A model generated the notes under the pieces. The model was given only the letters and a program-made list of their open reading frames with translations, searched no databases and was not told the origin of the DNA. From assembly GCA_910579155.1 (NCBI GenBank), contig CAJTTS010000018.1:1-44366 (forward strand): 44,366 bases of DNA, read 5' to 3'. A program made the position numbers and the translations under genes. The DNA is from an uncultured Oscillospiraceae bacterium. Lineage in GTDB: Bacteria > Bacillota_A > Clostridia > Oscillospirales > Oscillospiraceae. Shown here piece after piece: positions 17,471 to 25,936 of this stretch; position 1 is the stretch's first letter; every line of letters starts with the position of its first letter.

Positions 17471-19849
17471 ATGCGGAAGCTGGCATGGTTTTCGGCCGGG
17501 TTCGCCGCCGCCTGCCTGTGGGCGTGCCATGGGGATATGGGGGCTGTGCCGCTGGGAGCAGCCGCCGTTCTGCTGGGGCTGATGCTGGCGGTGTGGCTGC
17601 GCGTGCGGCTCCGGGAGAACGAGCGCCCCATCCTCCTGCGCCGCCCGAAGGAGAAGGGCCCGCTGTCCCGCCACACGCTCTACCGGATCTCCCGGCGGGG
17701 CGTGGCCCTGTGCCTGGGCGGACTGCTGGCCCTGGGGTGGGCAAACGCCTATTTCGCCCTGTTCCGAGCCCCGGCGGAGGAGCGGGTGGGGGACGGGGTG
17801 AGCCTGTCCGGCGAGGTGTCCTCCTACCCCGCGCCCACCTCCATCGGCGGGTATTCCGTGACCGTCCGCCTGGACGGCGGCTTTTTTGCCCCGGACGCGC
17901 TGGTGTACGGCCCGGCGGACTGGGGCGGGCTAAAGCCCGGCGACCGGGTGTCCTGCACGGCCCGGGTGACACCGTCTGCCCGCGTCTACGGTGACGAGAC
18001 CACGTACTATACCGCCAAGGGTGTGTATTTGCTGGCCTACTGCAACGACGCGCCGGAAATCACCCCGGCTGAACGTATTCCGTTCCGGTGCTGGCCCGCT
18101 TTGTATGCCCAAAAGCTCCGTGAGGGGATTTACACCGCTTTCGACGACACCGCCGCCCCTATTGCCGCTGCCGTTGCCCTGGGGGACAAGTCCGGGTTGG
18201 ACGGGCAACTCTACTCCGCCTTCAACCGGGCGGGGCTGATGCATGCGGCCGTGGTGTCCGGGCTGCACATCAGCACTCTGGTGGGCCTTGTGCTGGGCGT
18301 CACCGGCAGAAACCGGAAAATCGCCCTGGCCATGGTCCCCGCCCTGCTGTTCTTTGCGCTGATGGCGGGCGGCACGCCGTCAGCCTTCCGGGCGGTTATC
18401 ATGCAGGGGGCGCTCCTGCTGGCTCCCGTCGCCCGCCGGGAGCAGGACCCGCCCTCCGCGCTGGGTGCGGCCCTGCTGATATTATTGATCCAAAACCCGT
18501 TTGCCGCGGCCAGTGTGGGGCTGCAACTGTCCTTTGCCTCGGTGGCGGGCATCCTGCTGGCGGCTGACCCGCTGTTCCGGTGGATGTATGGCCCATGGAA
18601 GAAAAAACGGCCCTCCGGGGACGAACGGCTCAAGCGTGCGCTATGGGAAGCGGGCCGGAAGGCGCTTACCGGCGTGTCCGCCTCGCTGGGAGCCATGCTG
18701 TTCACCGTGCCCCTTGTTGCGCTGTACTTCGGGCAGATCGTGCTTCTGGGGCCGCTGTCCGGCGTGCTGGCGCTGTGGGCGCTGAGCCTTTTAATGGTGT
18801 GCGCCCTGGCTTTGGGGACGTTGGCCATTGTCCTCCCCGGCCTCTCTGCACTGCTGGGGGTTGTGGCGGGTGTACTGGGCCACTATGCCCGGTGGGTGGC
18901 GCTGCTGCTGGGCCGGTTCCCCTTTGCCTCCCTGAGCACGGACAGCCGGTACTGTCTGATCTGGCTGGCGGCGGTGTATCTGGGCCTGCTGGCTGCGGCT
19001 TTGAGCCGGGAAAAGCTCCGGCGGCCCCGGCCCGCCGTGTGCGCGCTGGGTTTGCTGCTGTGCGTTGCCATCGGCTTCGGACGGCTGGAGGTGGAGACCG
19101 CCGACTTGACGGTTACCGCTTTGGATGTGGGGCAAGGCTCCTCCACGGCCCTGCTGTCGGTGGGCCGGGCGGTGCTGGTGGACTGCGGCGGAAGCGCCTC
19201 CCGCAGCGCCGGGGATACCGCCGCCGACTACTTTGCCGCCATGGGCCGCACCCGACTGGACCTGTTGGTGCTCACCCATTTCGACAGCGACCACGTCAAC
19301 GGCGTGGAGCAGCTCTTTTACCGCATGAAGGTGGACCGGGTGGCCGTCCCCGGCGGGGGCGCGGACCCCGGGGCCGCTACGCGGGTCATGGAGCTGGCGG
19401 CGCGGGAGGGCGCGGAGGTCATTGTGGTGGACGAGACAAAGGAACTCTCCCTGGGGGATGCGGGCCTCACCCTGTTCCCGCCCCTGGGAGGCGGGACGTC
19501 CAACGAGTCCGGCCAGTTCATCCTCTGCTCCTATGGGGAGTTTGACGTGCTCATCACCGGGGATGCGGATTCCTTTGTGGAGAAAATGCTGGTGAAATAT
19601 TGCCCGATCCCCGATATTGAGCTGCTGGTGGTGGGCCACCACGGCTCCAAAAACTCCACCTGCGAGGAGTTTCTCCAGGCCACCGCGCCCGAGCTGGCCG
19701 TCATCTCCGCCGGGGCCGGCAACTCCTATGGGCATCCGGCGGTCGAGACTCTGGACCGGCTGGAGGCCATGGGTTCACAGATCCACCGCACCGACCTGGA
19801 GGGCGCCGTCACGGTGTTCCTGCGGGACGGGAAGGTGGGCATTGATTAA
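17471..19849 (+). CDS. comEC: ComEC/Rec2 DNA-uptake channel
   Basis: ComEC is the inner-membrane channel that passes single-stranded DNA during natural transformation. The 792 residues comprise two N-terminal spans, an extracellular OB-like DUF4131 region (about 110-220), the competence core with GLMHAAVVSGLHISTL near 256-270 and roughly eight further spans, and a C-terminal metallo-beta-lactamase domain (from about 540) with ALDVGQGSS, LTHFDSDHVNG, LITGDAD and VGHHGSKNST. The HxDxDH ligands are intact, so the nuclease-like domain may be active. ATG 17471 follows GAGAGGGGG. comEA is not adjacent. The PilT/PilC-type genes 20 kb downstream could supply the uptake pilus, but this is speculative. 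Confidence 0.93.
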   Translation: MRKLAWFSAGFAAACLWACHGDMGAVPLGAAAVLLGLMLAVWLRVRLRENERPILLRRPKEKGPLSRHTLYRISRRGVALCLGGLLALGWANAYFALFRAPAEERVGDGVSLSGEVSSYPAPTSIGGYSVTVRLDGGFFAPDALVYGPADWGGLKPGDRVSCTARVTPSARVYGDETTYYTAKGVYLLAYCNDAPEITPAERIPFRCWPALYAQKLREGIYTAFDDTAAPIAAAVALGDKSGLDGQLYSAFNRAGLMHAAVVSGLHISTLVGLVLGVTGRNRKIALAMVPALLFFALMAGGTPSAFRAVIMQGALLLAPVARREQDPPSALGAALLILLIQNPFAAASVGLQLSFASVAGILLAADPLFRWMYGPWKKKRPSGDERLKRALWEAGRKALTGVSASLGAMLFTVPLVALYFGQIVLLGPLSGVLALWALSLLMVCALALGTLAIVLPGLSALLGVVAGVLGHYARWVALLLGRFPFASLSTDSRYCLIWLAAVYLGLLAAALSREKLRRPRPAVCALGLLLCVAIGFGRLEVETADLTVTALDVGQGSSTALLSVGRAVLVDCGGSASRSAGDTAADYFAAMGRTRLDLLVLTHFDSDHVNGVEQLFYRMKVDRVAVPGGGADPGAATRVMELAAREGAEVIVVDETKELSLGDAGLTLFPPLGGGTSNESGQFILCSYGEFDVLITGDADSFVEKMLVKYCPIPDIELLVVGHHGSKNSTCEEFLQATAPELAVISAGAGNSYGHPAVETLDRLEAMGSQIHRTDLEGAVTVFLRDGKVGID

Positions 19850-19867
19850 ACGGAATGGGGGAGCGCT

Positions 19868-20935
19868 ATGCCGCCCAAGAAGAAAAAACCGGACAACGCC
19901 GCCCGGCTGGAGCTGAAACACGCCCTGAAAGAGGGCGGGCTCAAAAACCTCTACGTCTTTTGCGGCGAGGAGGCGTTTTTGCGGGACAGCTATCTGAGCA
20001 AGCTGAAGCAGACCGTCCTGCCCGGCGGGCTGGAGGACTTCAACCTCCACGCCGCCAAGGGGAAGGACTGCTCCGTCGACTGGATCGAGCAGGCGGTGGA
20101 CTGCCTGCCCATGATGAGCGAACACACTCTGGTGCTGGTTACCGACTTCGACCTGTTCGCCCAGAAGGACAAGGACCGGGACCGGCTGATGGACATCCTG
20201 TCCGCCTTGCCGGACTACTGCACCCTGGTGTTCGTGTACGACCTGCTGGCCTGGAAGGCCCCCGGCCAGTCCAAGCTGGCCGGCCTGGTGAACCAGGTGG
20301 GGGCCATCGTCAACTTCCGGCGCCAGGAGGAAAAGACGCTGGTGAGCTGGATCTGCGGCCAGTTCCAGAAGGCGGGAAAGTCCATTGACACCATGGACGC
20401 CAGCTATCTGGTCTTTTTGTGCGGGGACCTGATGCACGACCTATCCTCCCAGATCGGCAAGATCGCCGCCTACGCCGACCATACCCGGGTTACCCGGGAC
20501 GACATCGACGCGGTGGCCATCCCGCAGGTGGACGCGGTGGTGTTCAAGATGACCGACGCCCTGGCCCGGAAGGACTTTGACAAGGCCGCGTCGGTGCTGG
20601 CCGACCTGCTCCACAGCCAGGAGTCCCCGGTGATGGTCCTGTCCGTCATGGGCAAGTATTTCCGGCAGCTCTACACCGCCCGGCTTTTCCTGGACCAGAA
20701 GCGGCCCCGCTCCGAGTTCGCCGCGCTATGGAACATGAACGGCTACTATATGGAGCAGCAGGCGGACCGTTTGCTGGGGGCCGCCGGGCGCTTTTCCCTT
20801 CCCTGGTGCCGGTACGCCGTGCGCCGCTGCGCCGAGGCGGACGCGGCCGTGAAGTCCGCCCCGCGGGGCCAGGACGGGGACGTGCTCACGGCGCTGCTGG
20901 TGGAGCTGGCCTCAGGGCGGCGGGTGGCGGTATGA
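19868..20935 (+). CDS. holA: HolA, DNA polymerase III delta subunit
   Basis: The clamp-loader delta subunit opens the beta clamp. The 355-residue protein begins with a basic KKKKK tail-like N-terminus, then the family N-terminal domain (LKNLYVFCGEEAFLRDSYLSKL, where Firmicute HolA has its vestigial P-loop region), the middle segment LVSWICGQFQKAGKSI and DASYLVFLCGDLMHDLSSQIGKIAAY, and the C-terminal collar helices up to DGDVLTALLVELA. It lies 18 bases after comEC, the usual Firmicute arrangement, and its stop overlaps rnmV by four bases. ATG 19868 follows GGGGGAG. Confidence 0.93.
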   Translation: MPPKKKKPDNAARLELKHALKEGGLKNLYVFCGEEAFLRDSYLSKLKQTVLPGGLEDFNLHAAKGKDCSVDWIEQAVDCLPMMSEHTLVLVTDFDLFAQKDKDRDRLMDILSALPDYCTLVFVYDLLAWKAPGQSKLAGLVNQVGAIVNFRRQEEKTLVSWICGQFQKAGKSIDTMDASYLVFLCGDLMHDLSSQIGKIAAYADHTRVTRDDIDAVAIPQVDAVVFKMTDALARKDFDKAASVLADLLHSQESPVMVLSVMGKYFRQLYTARLFLDQKRPRSEFAALWNMNGYYMEQQADRLLGAAGRFSLPWCRYAVRRCAEADAAVKSAPRGQDGDVLTALLVELASGRRVAV

Positions 20936-21540
20936 GCGCCCCGCTGCGCATCAGGGAGGCTGTTGTAGTGGAGGGCCGGTACGACAAATCCACCCTGGCC
21001 GGGGTAGTGGACACGGTGATCCTGGAGACGGCGGGCTTCGGCGTGTTTAAGGACGGGGAGCGGCTGGCCCTGCTGCGCCGGCTGGCCGCCACGCGGGGGC
21101 TGGTTGTCCTCACTGACTCGGACGGGGCGGGGTTCGTCATCCGGAACTTCCTCAAAGGGGCCATCCCCAAGGAGCAGGTAAAGCACGCCTATATCCCCGA
21201 CGTGCAGGGCAAGGAGCGGCGCAAGCGCGCCCCCGGTAAGGAGGGCAAGCTGGGGGTGGAGGGGATGCCCCCGGAGGTTCTGAGGGACGCCATCCTCCGC
21301 TCCGGGGCCACGGTGCTGGACGGGGACGCCCCGGACCGCCCCCAGGGAGACCTGACCCCGGCGGACCTGTTCGCCCTGGGGCTGTCGGGGGCGCCGGACG
21401 CGGCGGAGCGGCGGGCGGCGCTGCTGAAACGGCTGGACCTGCCCGAGCACATGAGCGCCAAGGCCCTGCGGGCGGCGCTGAACGCGCTATATACGCCGGA
21501 CGAGCTGGACAAGCTGCTGAGCGGGACGTATTTGGAATGA
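20932..21540 (+). CDS. rnmV: Ribonuclease M5 (5S rRNA maturase)
   Basis: RNase M5 trims precursor 5S rRNA. The 202 residues have a Toprim domain with VVEGRYDK (catalytic Glu) near residue 12, the TDSDGAG motif near 60 and a HAYIPD strand, and a C-terminal domain (DUF4093-like) with LDLPEHMSAKALRAALNALYTPDELDKLL, as in characterised RNase M5 proteins. The start ATG overlaps the holA stop as ATGA. RNase M5 genes are often next to ksgA; here the partner is holA. Confidence 0.92.
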   Translation: MSAPLRIREAVVVEGRYDKSTLAGVVDTVILETAGFGVFKDGERLALLRRLAATRGLVVLTDSDGAGFVIRNFLKGAIPKEQVKHAYIPDVQGKERRKRAPGKEGKLGVEGMPPEVLRDAILRSGATVLDGDAPDRPQGDLTPADLFALGLSGAPDAAERRAALLKRLDLPEHMSAKALRAALNALYTPDELDKLLSGTYLE

Positions 21541-21556
21541 GAAAGGGAGGTTTTGA

Positions 21557-21892
21557 TTGGTGATGCGTATTGTAATCGGCGTTTTCGCGCTCCTGTTCGG
21601 CGGGCTCCACTTCGCCGCAGGGCTTACCCAATTCAAATCCAAAGACCCCGCCGTTCGTGGCTTTGCCTCCGCCATGACCTGCGGCGGCATCTGCGCGGCA
21701 TGTATGGCTGCGGCTCACCTGGCTGGGAGCAACCCAAATTGGATGGACGCGCTCGGTGTGGCCACGGGCTGCCTGCTGATTTGCGCCGCAGCCTACGCCA
21801 ACGGGAGGCGGTCGGGGAGCTTCCATCCGTCCCACCACATCGTCCGGGGGGCCGTCGCCGTCCTGCTGGTGGCCGGGGTTCTGATCTGGTGA
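21557..21892 (+). CDS. Small integral membrane protein, unknown
   Basis: A 111-residue hydrophobic protein with about four membrane spans (residues 4-22, 40-57, 62-80, 92-110), no signal peptidase site and a short basic/Ser/His loop (GRRSGSFHPSHH) between spans three and four. I recognise no family. Three adjacent in-frame starts (TTG 21557, GTG 21560, ATG 21563) follow AGGGAGG; spacing of 6, 9 or 12 bases makes the first two more likely than the ATG. It is 16 bases after rnmV and the last gene before a strong terminator. Confidence 0.6.
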   Translation: MVMRIVIGVFALLFGGLHFAAGLTQFKSKDPAVRGFASAMTCGGICAACMAAAHLAGSNPNWMDALGVATGCLLICAAAYANGRRSGSFHPSHHIVRGAVAVLLVAGVLIW

Positions 21893-21945
21893 TTGCCACG
21901 CTGATTGGATGCGTGCCTCGGTTTGCCTGTTCGCAACGCGTTTCC

Positions 21946-21996
21946 AGAGAAAAGCACAAGGGGCTCAATGCCCCTTGTGCTTTTCTCTGCTTTTTT
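21946..21996 (+). terminator. Strong Rho-independent terminator of the comEC operon
   Basis: An 18-bp perfect stem (21946-21963 with 21971-21988) closes a seven-base loop and is followed by GC and TTTTTT. It closes the comEC-holA-rnmV unit. Confidence 0.92.
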
Positions 21997-22077
21997 CCTG
22001 CCGGAGGGCCGGCTTCCGCCCCGCTGTGCCTCCCGCGCAAACAGGGGGAGGTTTTTCACAAAGTTATGGAATGGCTC

Positions 22078-22106
22078 TTGCAATTCTGTCGTATATCGGG
22101 TAAAAT
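22078..22106 (+). promoter_or_regulatory. Candidate plus-strand promoter in the rnmV-metH gap
   Basis: TTGCAA, 17 bases, TAAAAT. If used it would run through the small-RNA locus in antisense and stop at the terminator at 22292-22336. It is less close to consensus than the opposing minus-strand promoter. Confidence 0.35.
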
Positions 22107-22122
22107 TGACAATGGAAACATG

Positions 22123-22211
22123 AAAAGCGGCAGGCCGCGGGGTGTTGGCGCACCCCACGGCCCTGTGCGAGTGTGTACCCCACTCAACACAGCAATCTCA
22201 GATTGCACCAC
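22123..22211 (-). ncRNA. Candidate small RNA of about 90 nt, unassigned family
   Basis: Between a minus-strand promoter (22219-22247) and a terminator lie three successive stems: CAATC/GATTG around a short loop (22193-22205), a two-part stem CTGTG + GAGTG with CACTC + CACAG (22163-22192), and a terminator stem GGCCG-GGGGTG with CACCCC-CGGCC (22133-22162, one or two mismatches) followed by TTTT within GCTTTTCA. No ORF follows downstream on this strand, so it would be a stand-alone RNA. It does not match 6S, SRP, tmRNA or RNase P RNA signatures known to me. Confidence 0.42.
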
Positions 22212-22218
22212 GGGGCCT

Positions 22219-22247
22219 ATTATACCCTTTTTCCTGAAGCTTGGCAA
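22219..22247 (-). promoter_or_regulatory. Promoter of the candidate small RNA
   Basis: On the minus strand TTGCCA (22242-22247), 17 bases, TATAAT (22219-22224). This is one of the best promoter matches in the window, yet no protein gene lies downstream on that strand. Confidence 0.6.
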
Positions 22248-22291
22248 GGCGGGAAAGGGAAGATAGGCTTTGTGTTCGCGCGGAATTCTCC

Positions 22292-22336
22292 AAAGCGGTG
22301 TTGAGGGAATTGAACTCAACACCGCTTTTTGTGTTT
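22292..22336 (+). terminator. Isolated plus-strand terminator upstream of the metH pair
   Basis: AAAGCGGTGTTGAG (22292-22305) pairs perfectly with CTCAACACCGCTTT (22315-22328) and TTTGTGTTT follows. The preceding gene already has its own terminator 300 bases earlier, so this one may end a transcript from the gap. A further GC hairpin (GGGGCGGG 22350-22357 with CCCGCCCC 22369-22376) follows. From 22377 to 22529 I see no clear riboswitch. Confidence 0.8.
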
Positions 22337-22529
22337 CCGGCGGCCGGTCGGGGCGGGCGCTTCGCACACCCGCCCCGGACGGTCAGCACGGGAAGCAGAA
22401 GGGAAGAACACATATATATTGAGCCGAAAAAGTACAGGGGACGGAGGGGTTAGTCGCTGCAATTTTAACATAGATTTTTGCCGCGGTTTGCGGTATGATA
22501 AATGAAATATACTTTGCCCTGGTAAAGAG

Positions 22530-23198
22530 GTGGTTCCGATCAAGCTGGATATCAGAGAGCCCTTGCGCTATTTGGGTGTGCGGGGGGAACCGGACCCGGC
22601 GCTGTCCGCCGAGCTGTCCGGCGTGGCGGACAAGCTCACCCGGGCGGTAACACCCCGGTACATTTACCGGGTATTTCCCGTGGAGCGGACGGCGGGCGGG
22701 ACGGCGCTGACGGGGGCCGGACTGGTCCTCTCCGGGGAGCTGGCCCGCAATATGCTGGCGGACTGCGGCCGGGCCGCGCTGCTGATCTGCACCCTGGGGG
22801 CGGTGTTCGAGGCGCTGTTGCGCTCTGAGCAGGCCCGGAGCATGGCGCGGGCGGCTATGCTGGACGCCTGCGGCTCCGCCTGGGTGGAGGCGGGGTGCGA
22901 CGCCGCCCAGGCGGAGATCGCCGGGCGCTTTCCGGGGGCGTATCTCACCGACCGGTTCAGCCCCGGTTACGGGGACCTGCCGCTGGCTGTGCAAAAGGAG
23001 ATCTGCAACCTGCTGGACGCCCCCCGGCGGTTGGGGGTGCAGGTGACGGACAGCTTTTTGATGAACCCGTCCAAGTCGGTGACCGCCGTCGTCGGCCTGT
23101 CGGACCGGCCCCAGCCCGCCCGCATCCGGGGCTGCGGGTTCTGCAACCTGAGGGAGAACTGCCAATTCCGCAAGGAGGGGAAAACCTGTGGAGCTTGA
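22530..23198 (+). CDS. Vitamin B12-dependent methionine synthase activation-domain protein
   Basis: A 222-residue stand-alone version of the MetH C-terminal reactivation domain, which in long MetH enzymes binds S-adenosylmethionine to remethylate oxidised cobalamin. Seen here are EPLRYLGVRG at the N-terminus, a helical middle (LLICTLGAVFEALLRSEQA, then LDACGSAWVEAGCDAAQAEI), the family stretch FSPGYGDLPLAVQKEI and a C-terminal Cys cluster CGFCNLRENCQFRKEGKTC that could bind a metal or cluster. GTG 22530 is the only usable start; AAAGAGG directly abuts it, which is unusually close. It overlaps metH by 11 bases, so the two parts of the enzyme are made together. Confidence 0.88.
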   Translation: MVPIKLDIREPLRYLGVRGEPDPALSAELSGVADKLTRAVTPRYIYRVFPVERTAGGTALTGAGLVLSGELARNMLADCGRAALLICTLGAVFEALLRSEQARSMARAAMLDACGSAWVEAGCDAAQAEIAGRFPGAYLTDRFSPGYGDLPLAVQKEICNLLDAPRRLGVQVTDSFLMNPSKSVTAVVGLSDRPQPARIRGCGFCNLRENCQFRKEGKTCGA

Positions 23199-25554
23199 CT
23201 TTTTACACGGTGGCATCACCATTTTGGACGGGGCCATGGGCACCGTCTTGCAGCGGCGGGGCCTGCCCCCCGGGGGCAAGCCGGAGCTGCTCAACTTCAC
23301 CGACCCGGACCTGCTGCGCTCCATCTATCGGGAATATATTGACGCAGGCAGTCAAATCGTTTGCGCCAACACCTTTGGGGCCAGCGCGCCCAAGCTGGCC
23401 GGTACGGGATACACGGTGGACGAGGTGGTGTCCGCCGCCGTCGCCATCGCCAAAGATGCCGCCGCCGGGACGGACGTGAAGGTGACGCTGGACATGGGCC
23501 CCCTGGGGGAGCTGCTGGAGCCTTTGGGCACCTTGCCCTTCGAGCGGGCCTACGAGTATTTCAAAGAGGTGGCTGTGGCAGGGGAAAAGGCCGGGGCGGA
23601 CTTGGTGTCCATCGAGACCATGACCGACCTTTACGAGGCCAAGGCCGCCCTGCTGGCGGTGAAAGAGAACACCAAGCTGCCGGTTTTCGTCACCATGTCC
23701 TTTGAGCAGAGCGGACGCACCTTTACCGGCTGTACCATCCCTTCCATGGCCCGGACGCTGGAGGGCCTGGGCGCGGACGCCGTCGGGCTGAATTGCTCCC
23801 TGGGGCCGGATCTGCTGGCGCCCCTGCTGAAGGAGCTGTGCGAGAACACCCGCCTGCCCGTCATCGCCAAGCCAAACGCGGGCCTGCCCGACCCGGCCAC
23901 GGGGGCCTACGGCATGGGCCCGGAGGAGTTCGTCCGGGCGCTGCTGCCCTGCGTGGACGCGGGCGTGACCATCGTGGGCGGCTGCTGCGGCACCTCGCCG
24001 GACTATATCCGCGCTCTGTCCAAGGCCCTGGAGGGCGGAACGCCTGCCCCAAGGGTGTACCGGTCCACAGGCTTTGTCTGTTCCGCCATGACGCCCTGCC
24101 GCCTGGACGGGGTGCGGGTCATTGGCGAGCGGGTCAATCCCACGGGCAAGAAGCGCTTCCAACAGGCGCTGCTGGAAAACGACCTGGACTACATTTTGGA
24201 CGTGGCCGTCCAGCAGGAGGACGCGGGGGCGGACATCCTGGACGTGAACGTGGGGTTCCCCGGGGTGGACGAGGTGTCCATGCTCCCCCGGGTGGTGAAG
24301 AAGATTCAGAGCGCCGTCCCCCTTCCCCTGCAATTGGATTCCTCCAACCCGGCCGCCCTGGAGGCCGGATTGCGGGTGTACAACGGCAAGGCGGCGGTGA
24401 ACTCGGTGAACGGCGAACGGGCGGTCCTGGACCGCGTGCTGCCCATCGTGAAGAAATACGGGGCCGGCGTGGTGGGCCTGTGCCTGGACGAGAAGGGCAT
24501 CCCGCAGACCGCCGAGGGGCGGGTGGCCATTGCGCGCCGCATTCTGGACGCGGCGCGCAGCTACGGCATCCCGGCGGAGGACGTGTGGATCGACTGCCTG
24601 ACCCTTACCGTGTCCGCCCAGCAGGAGCAGGCGCGGGAGACCTTAAAGGCGGTGCGCATAGTGCGGGAAGAGCTGGGCCTTCAGGTGGTTCTGGGCGTGT
24701 CCAATATCTCCTTCGGCCTGCCCAACCGGCCCCTGGTCACCCAGAATTTCCTGATCCAGGCCATGGCCGCGGGGCTGACCCTGCCCATCATCAACCCCAA
24801 CCAGCGGGAGATGATGGACGCGGTGGCGGCGTTCAAGGTATTGAGCGGCGAGGACGCGGGCAGCCGGGACTACATTGCCCGGTTCGCGGGCGCGGCTTCC
24901 GCCCCCTCCGCGCCCACCGGGGCCGGCTCCTCCCTCACCCTGGAGGACGCCGTTGCCCGCGGACTGGAGGGCGACGCCGGGCGGCTGGCCAAGGCGGCGT
25001 TACAAACCCAGGATGAGCTGTCCCTGGTGGAGGGGCGGCTCATTCCAGCCCTGGACAGGGTGGGGGCGGACTACGAGGCGGGGCGGGCCTTCCTGCCCCA
25101 GCTTTTGAGCGCCGCCCAGGCGGCCCAGGCTGTATTTGAGGTCATCAAGACCTCCATCGCGGAAAAGGGCGGTACCCCGGTGAAGAAGGGTAAATTTGCC
25201 ATCGCCACCGTGAAGGGTGACATCCACGACATCGGCAAGAACATCGTGCGCACGGTGATGGAAAACTACGGCTATGAGGCCATCGATTTGGGCCGGGACG
25301 TGCCGCCGGAGGTTATTCTGGAGACGGTGCGGGAGCAGAAAATCAGGCTGGTGGGCCTGTCCGCCCTGATGACCACCACCCTGCCTGCCATGGAGGAGGC
25401 CATCCGGCTGCTCAAAACGCTGCCCGATCCCCCGGTGGTCTGGGTGGGCGGCGCGGTGGTGACGGCGGAGTACGCCGCCCGGATGGGGGCGGATTACTAC
25501 GCGAAAGACGCCCGCCAGTCGGTGGAAATTGCCCGGAAGGTGTTTGGAGCATAA
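23188..25554 (+). CDS. metH: MetH, cobalamin-dependent methionine synthase (short form)
   Basis: Transfers the methyl group of methyltetrahydrofolate through cobalamin to homocysteine. The 788 residues have an Hcy-binding domain (1-300) whose zinc ligands are visible as C203 in GLNCS and C266-C267 in GGCCGT, a pterin-binding domain (about 310-580, RVIGERVNPTGKKRF, DVNVGFPGVDE), and cap plus Rossmann B12 domains (about 590-788) with the cobalamin ligand motif D678-x-H680-x-x-G683. The roughly 330-residue reactivation domain of E. coli MetH is absent and is supplied by the upstream gene. GTG 23188 follows AAGGAGGGG. There is no obvious SAM or cobalamin riboswitch upstream. Confidence 0.95.
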   Translation: MELDFLHGGITILDGAMGTVLQRRGLPPGGKPELLNFTDPDLLRSIYREYIDAGSQIVCANTFGASAPKLAGTGYTVDEVVSAAVAIAKDAAAGTDVKVTLDMGPLGELLEPLGTLPFERAYEYFKEVAVAGEKAGADLVSIETMTDLYEAKAALLAVKENTKLPVFVTMSFEQSGRTFTGCTIPSMARTLEGLGADAVGLNCSLGPDLLAPLLKELCENTRLPVIAKPNAGLPDPATGAYGMGPEEFVRALLPCVDAGVTIVGGCCGTSPDYIRALSKALEGGTPAPRVYRSTGFVCSAMTPCRLDGVRVIGERVNPTGKKRFQQALLENDLDYILDVAVQQEDAGADILDVNVGFPGVDEVSMLPRVVKKIQSAVPLPLQLDSSNPAALEAGLRVYNGKAAVNSVNGERAVLDRVLPIVKKYGAGVVGLCLDEKGIPQTAEGRVAIARRILDAARSYGIPAEDVWIDCLTLTVSAQQEQARETLKAVRIVREELGLQVVLGVSNISFGLPNRPLVTQNFLIQAMAAGLTLPIINPNQREMMDAVAAFKVLSGEDAGSRDYIARFAGAASAPSAPTGAGSSLTLEDAVARGLEGDAGRLAKAALQTQDELSLVEGRLIPALDRVGADYEAGRAFLPQLLSAAQAAQAVFEVIKTSIAEKGGTPVKKGKFAIATVKGDIHDIGKNIVRTVMENYGYEAIDLGRDVPPEVILETVREQKIRLVGLSALMTTTLPAMEEAIRLLKTLPDPPVVWVGGAVVTAEYAARMGADYYAKDARQSVEIARKVFGA

Positions 25555-25818
25555 ACATTTGGGAAGAGCCGATTTCTGGAGAAGCTCCGACAGGGGGAAA
25601 ATCCGCAGAACAGCGGCCTGGGGAGTGGTTTGGGCGGGCAGGGAACCGGGAGAAAACTGCTCTCGCGCTCGAACAAATCGAACAAAATGTAAATTTTTTG
25701 AGGCCAACTGGAAGTTGATGGAATGGGAAGAGCAAAAATTCACTATGCCGAGTATAAGAATGGGAAAATAAACAATATTTTGCGTTTTTTTGACCTGATT
25801 TGGAATGGAAAAATGCCC

Positions 25819-25846
25819 TTGCATTTCTAGAAATTTGTGGTACAAT
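25819..25846 (+). promoter_or_regulatory. Promoter of the surface-pilus gene train
   Basis: TTGCAT, 16 bases, TACAAT with TGG immediately ahead, an extended -10. Initiation near 25853 gives a leader of about 360 bases before the first large gene. The 264 bases between metH and the promoter (25555-25818) are A/T-richer and show no other signal. Confidence 0.75.
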
Positions 25847-25873
25847 AAAGGCGTGCAAACAGGGAGTTTACTT

Positions 25874-25936
25874 ATGTTGAACTATGCACTCGTTCAAATG
25901 TTCGATAAAGGCCTGGATGCAGAACGGACGTTTTGA
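25874..25936 (+). CDS. 20-codon leader ORF
   Basis: ATG 25874 lies seven bases after AGGGAG (25861-25866) and about 20 bases after the predicted transcription start; TGA is at 25934-25936. The 20-residue product begins MLNYALVQ and ends ERTF, mixed in charge, with no run of a single amino acid that would mark a classical attenuator. Position and spacing fit a leader peptide or upstream ORF controlling the pilus genes. It could instead be the start of a decayed gene, since the same frame reopens after the TGA for about 23 codons. Confidence 0.45.
   Translation: MLNYALVQMFDKGLDAERTF

Noticed and set aside
22106..22111. TTGACA as a plus-strand -35 box
   Set aside because: No -10 lies 16-18 bases downstream; the site overlaps the -10 of a better-spaced candidate.
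22377..22529. SAM or cobalamin riboswitch ahead of the metH pair
   Set aside because: No recognisable conserved core is visible, and the spacer is too short after the terminator for a full cobalamin element.
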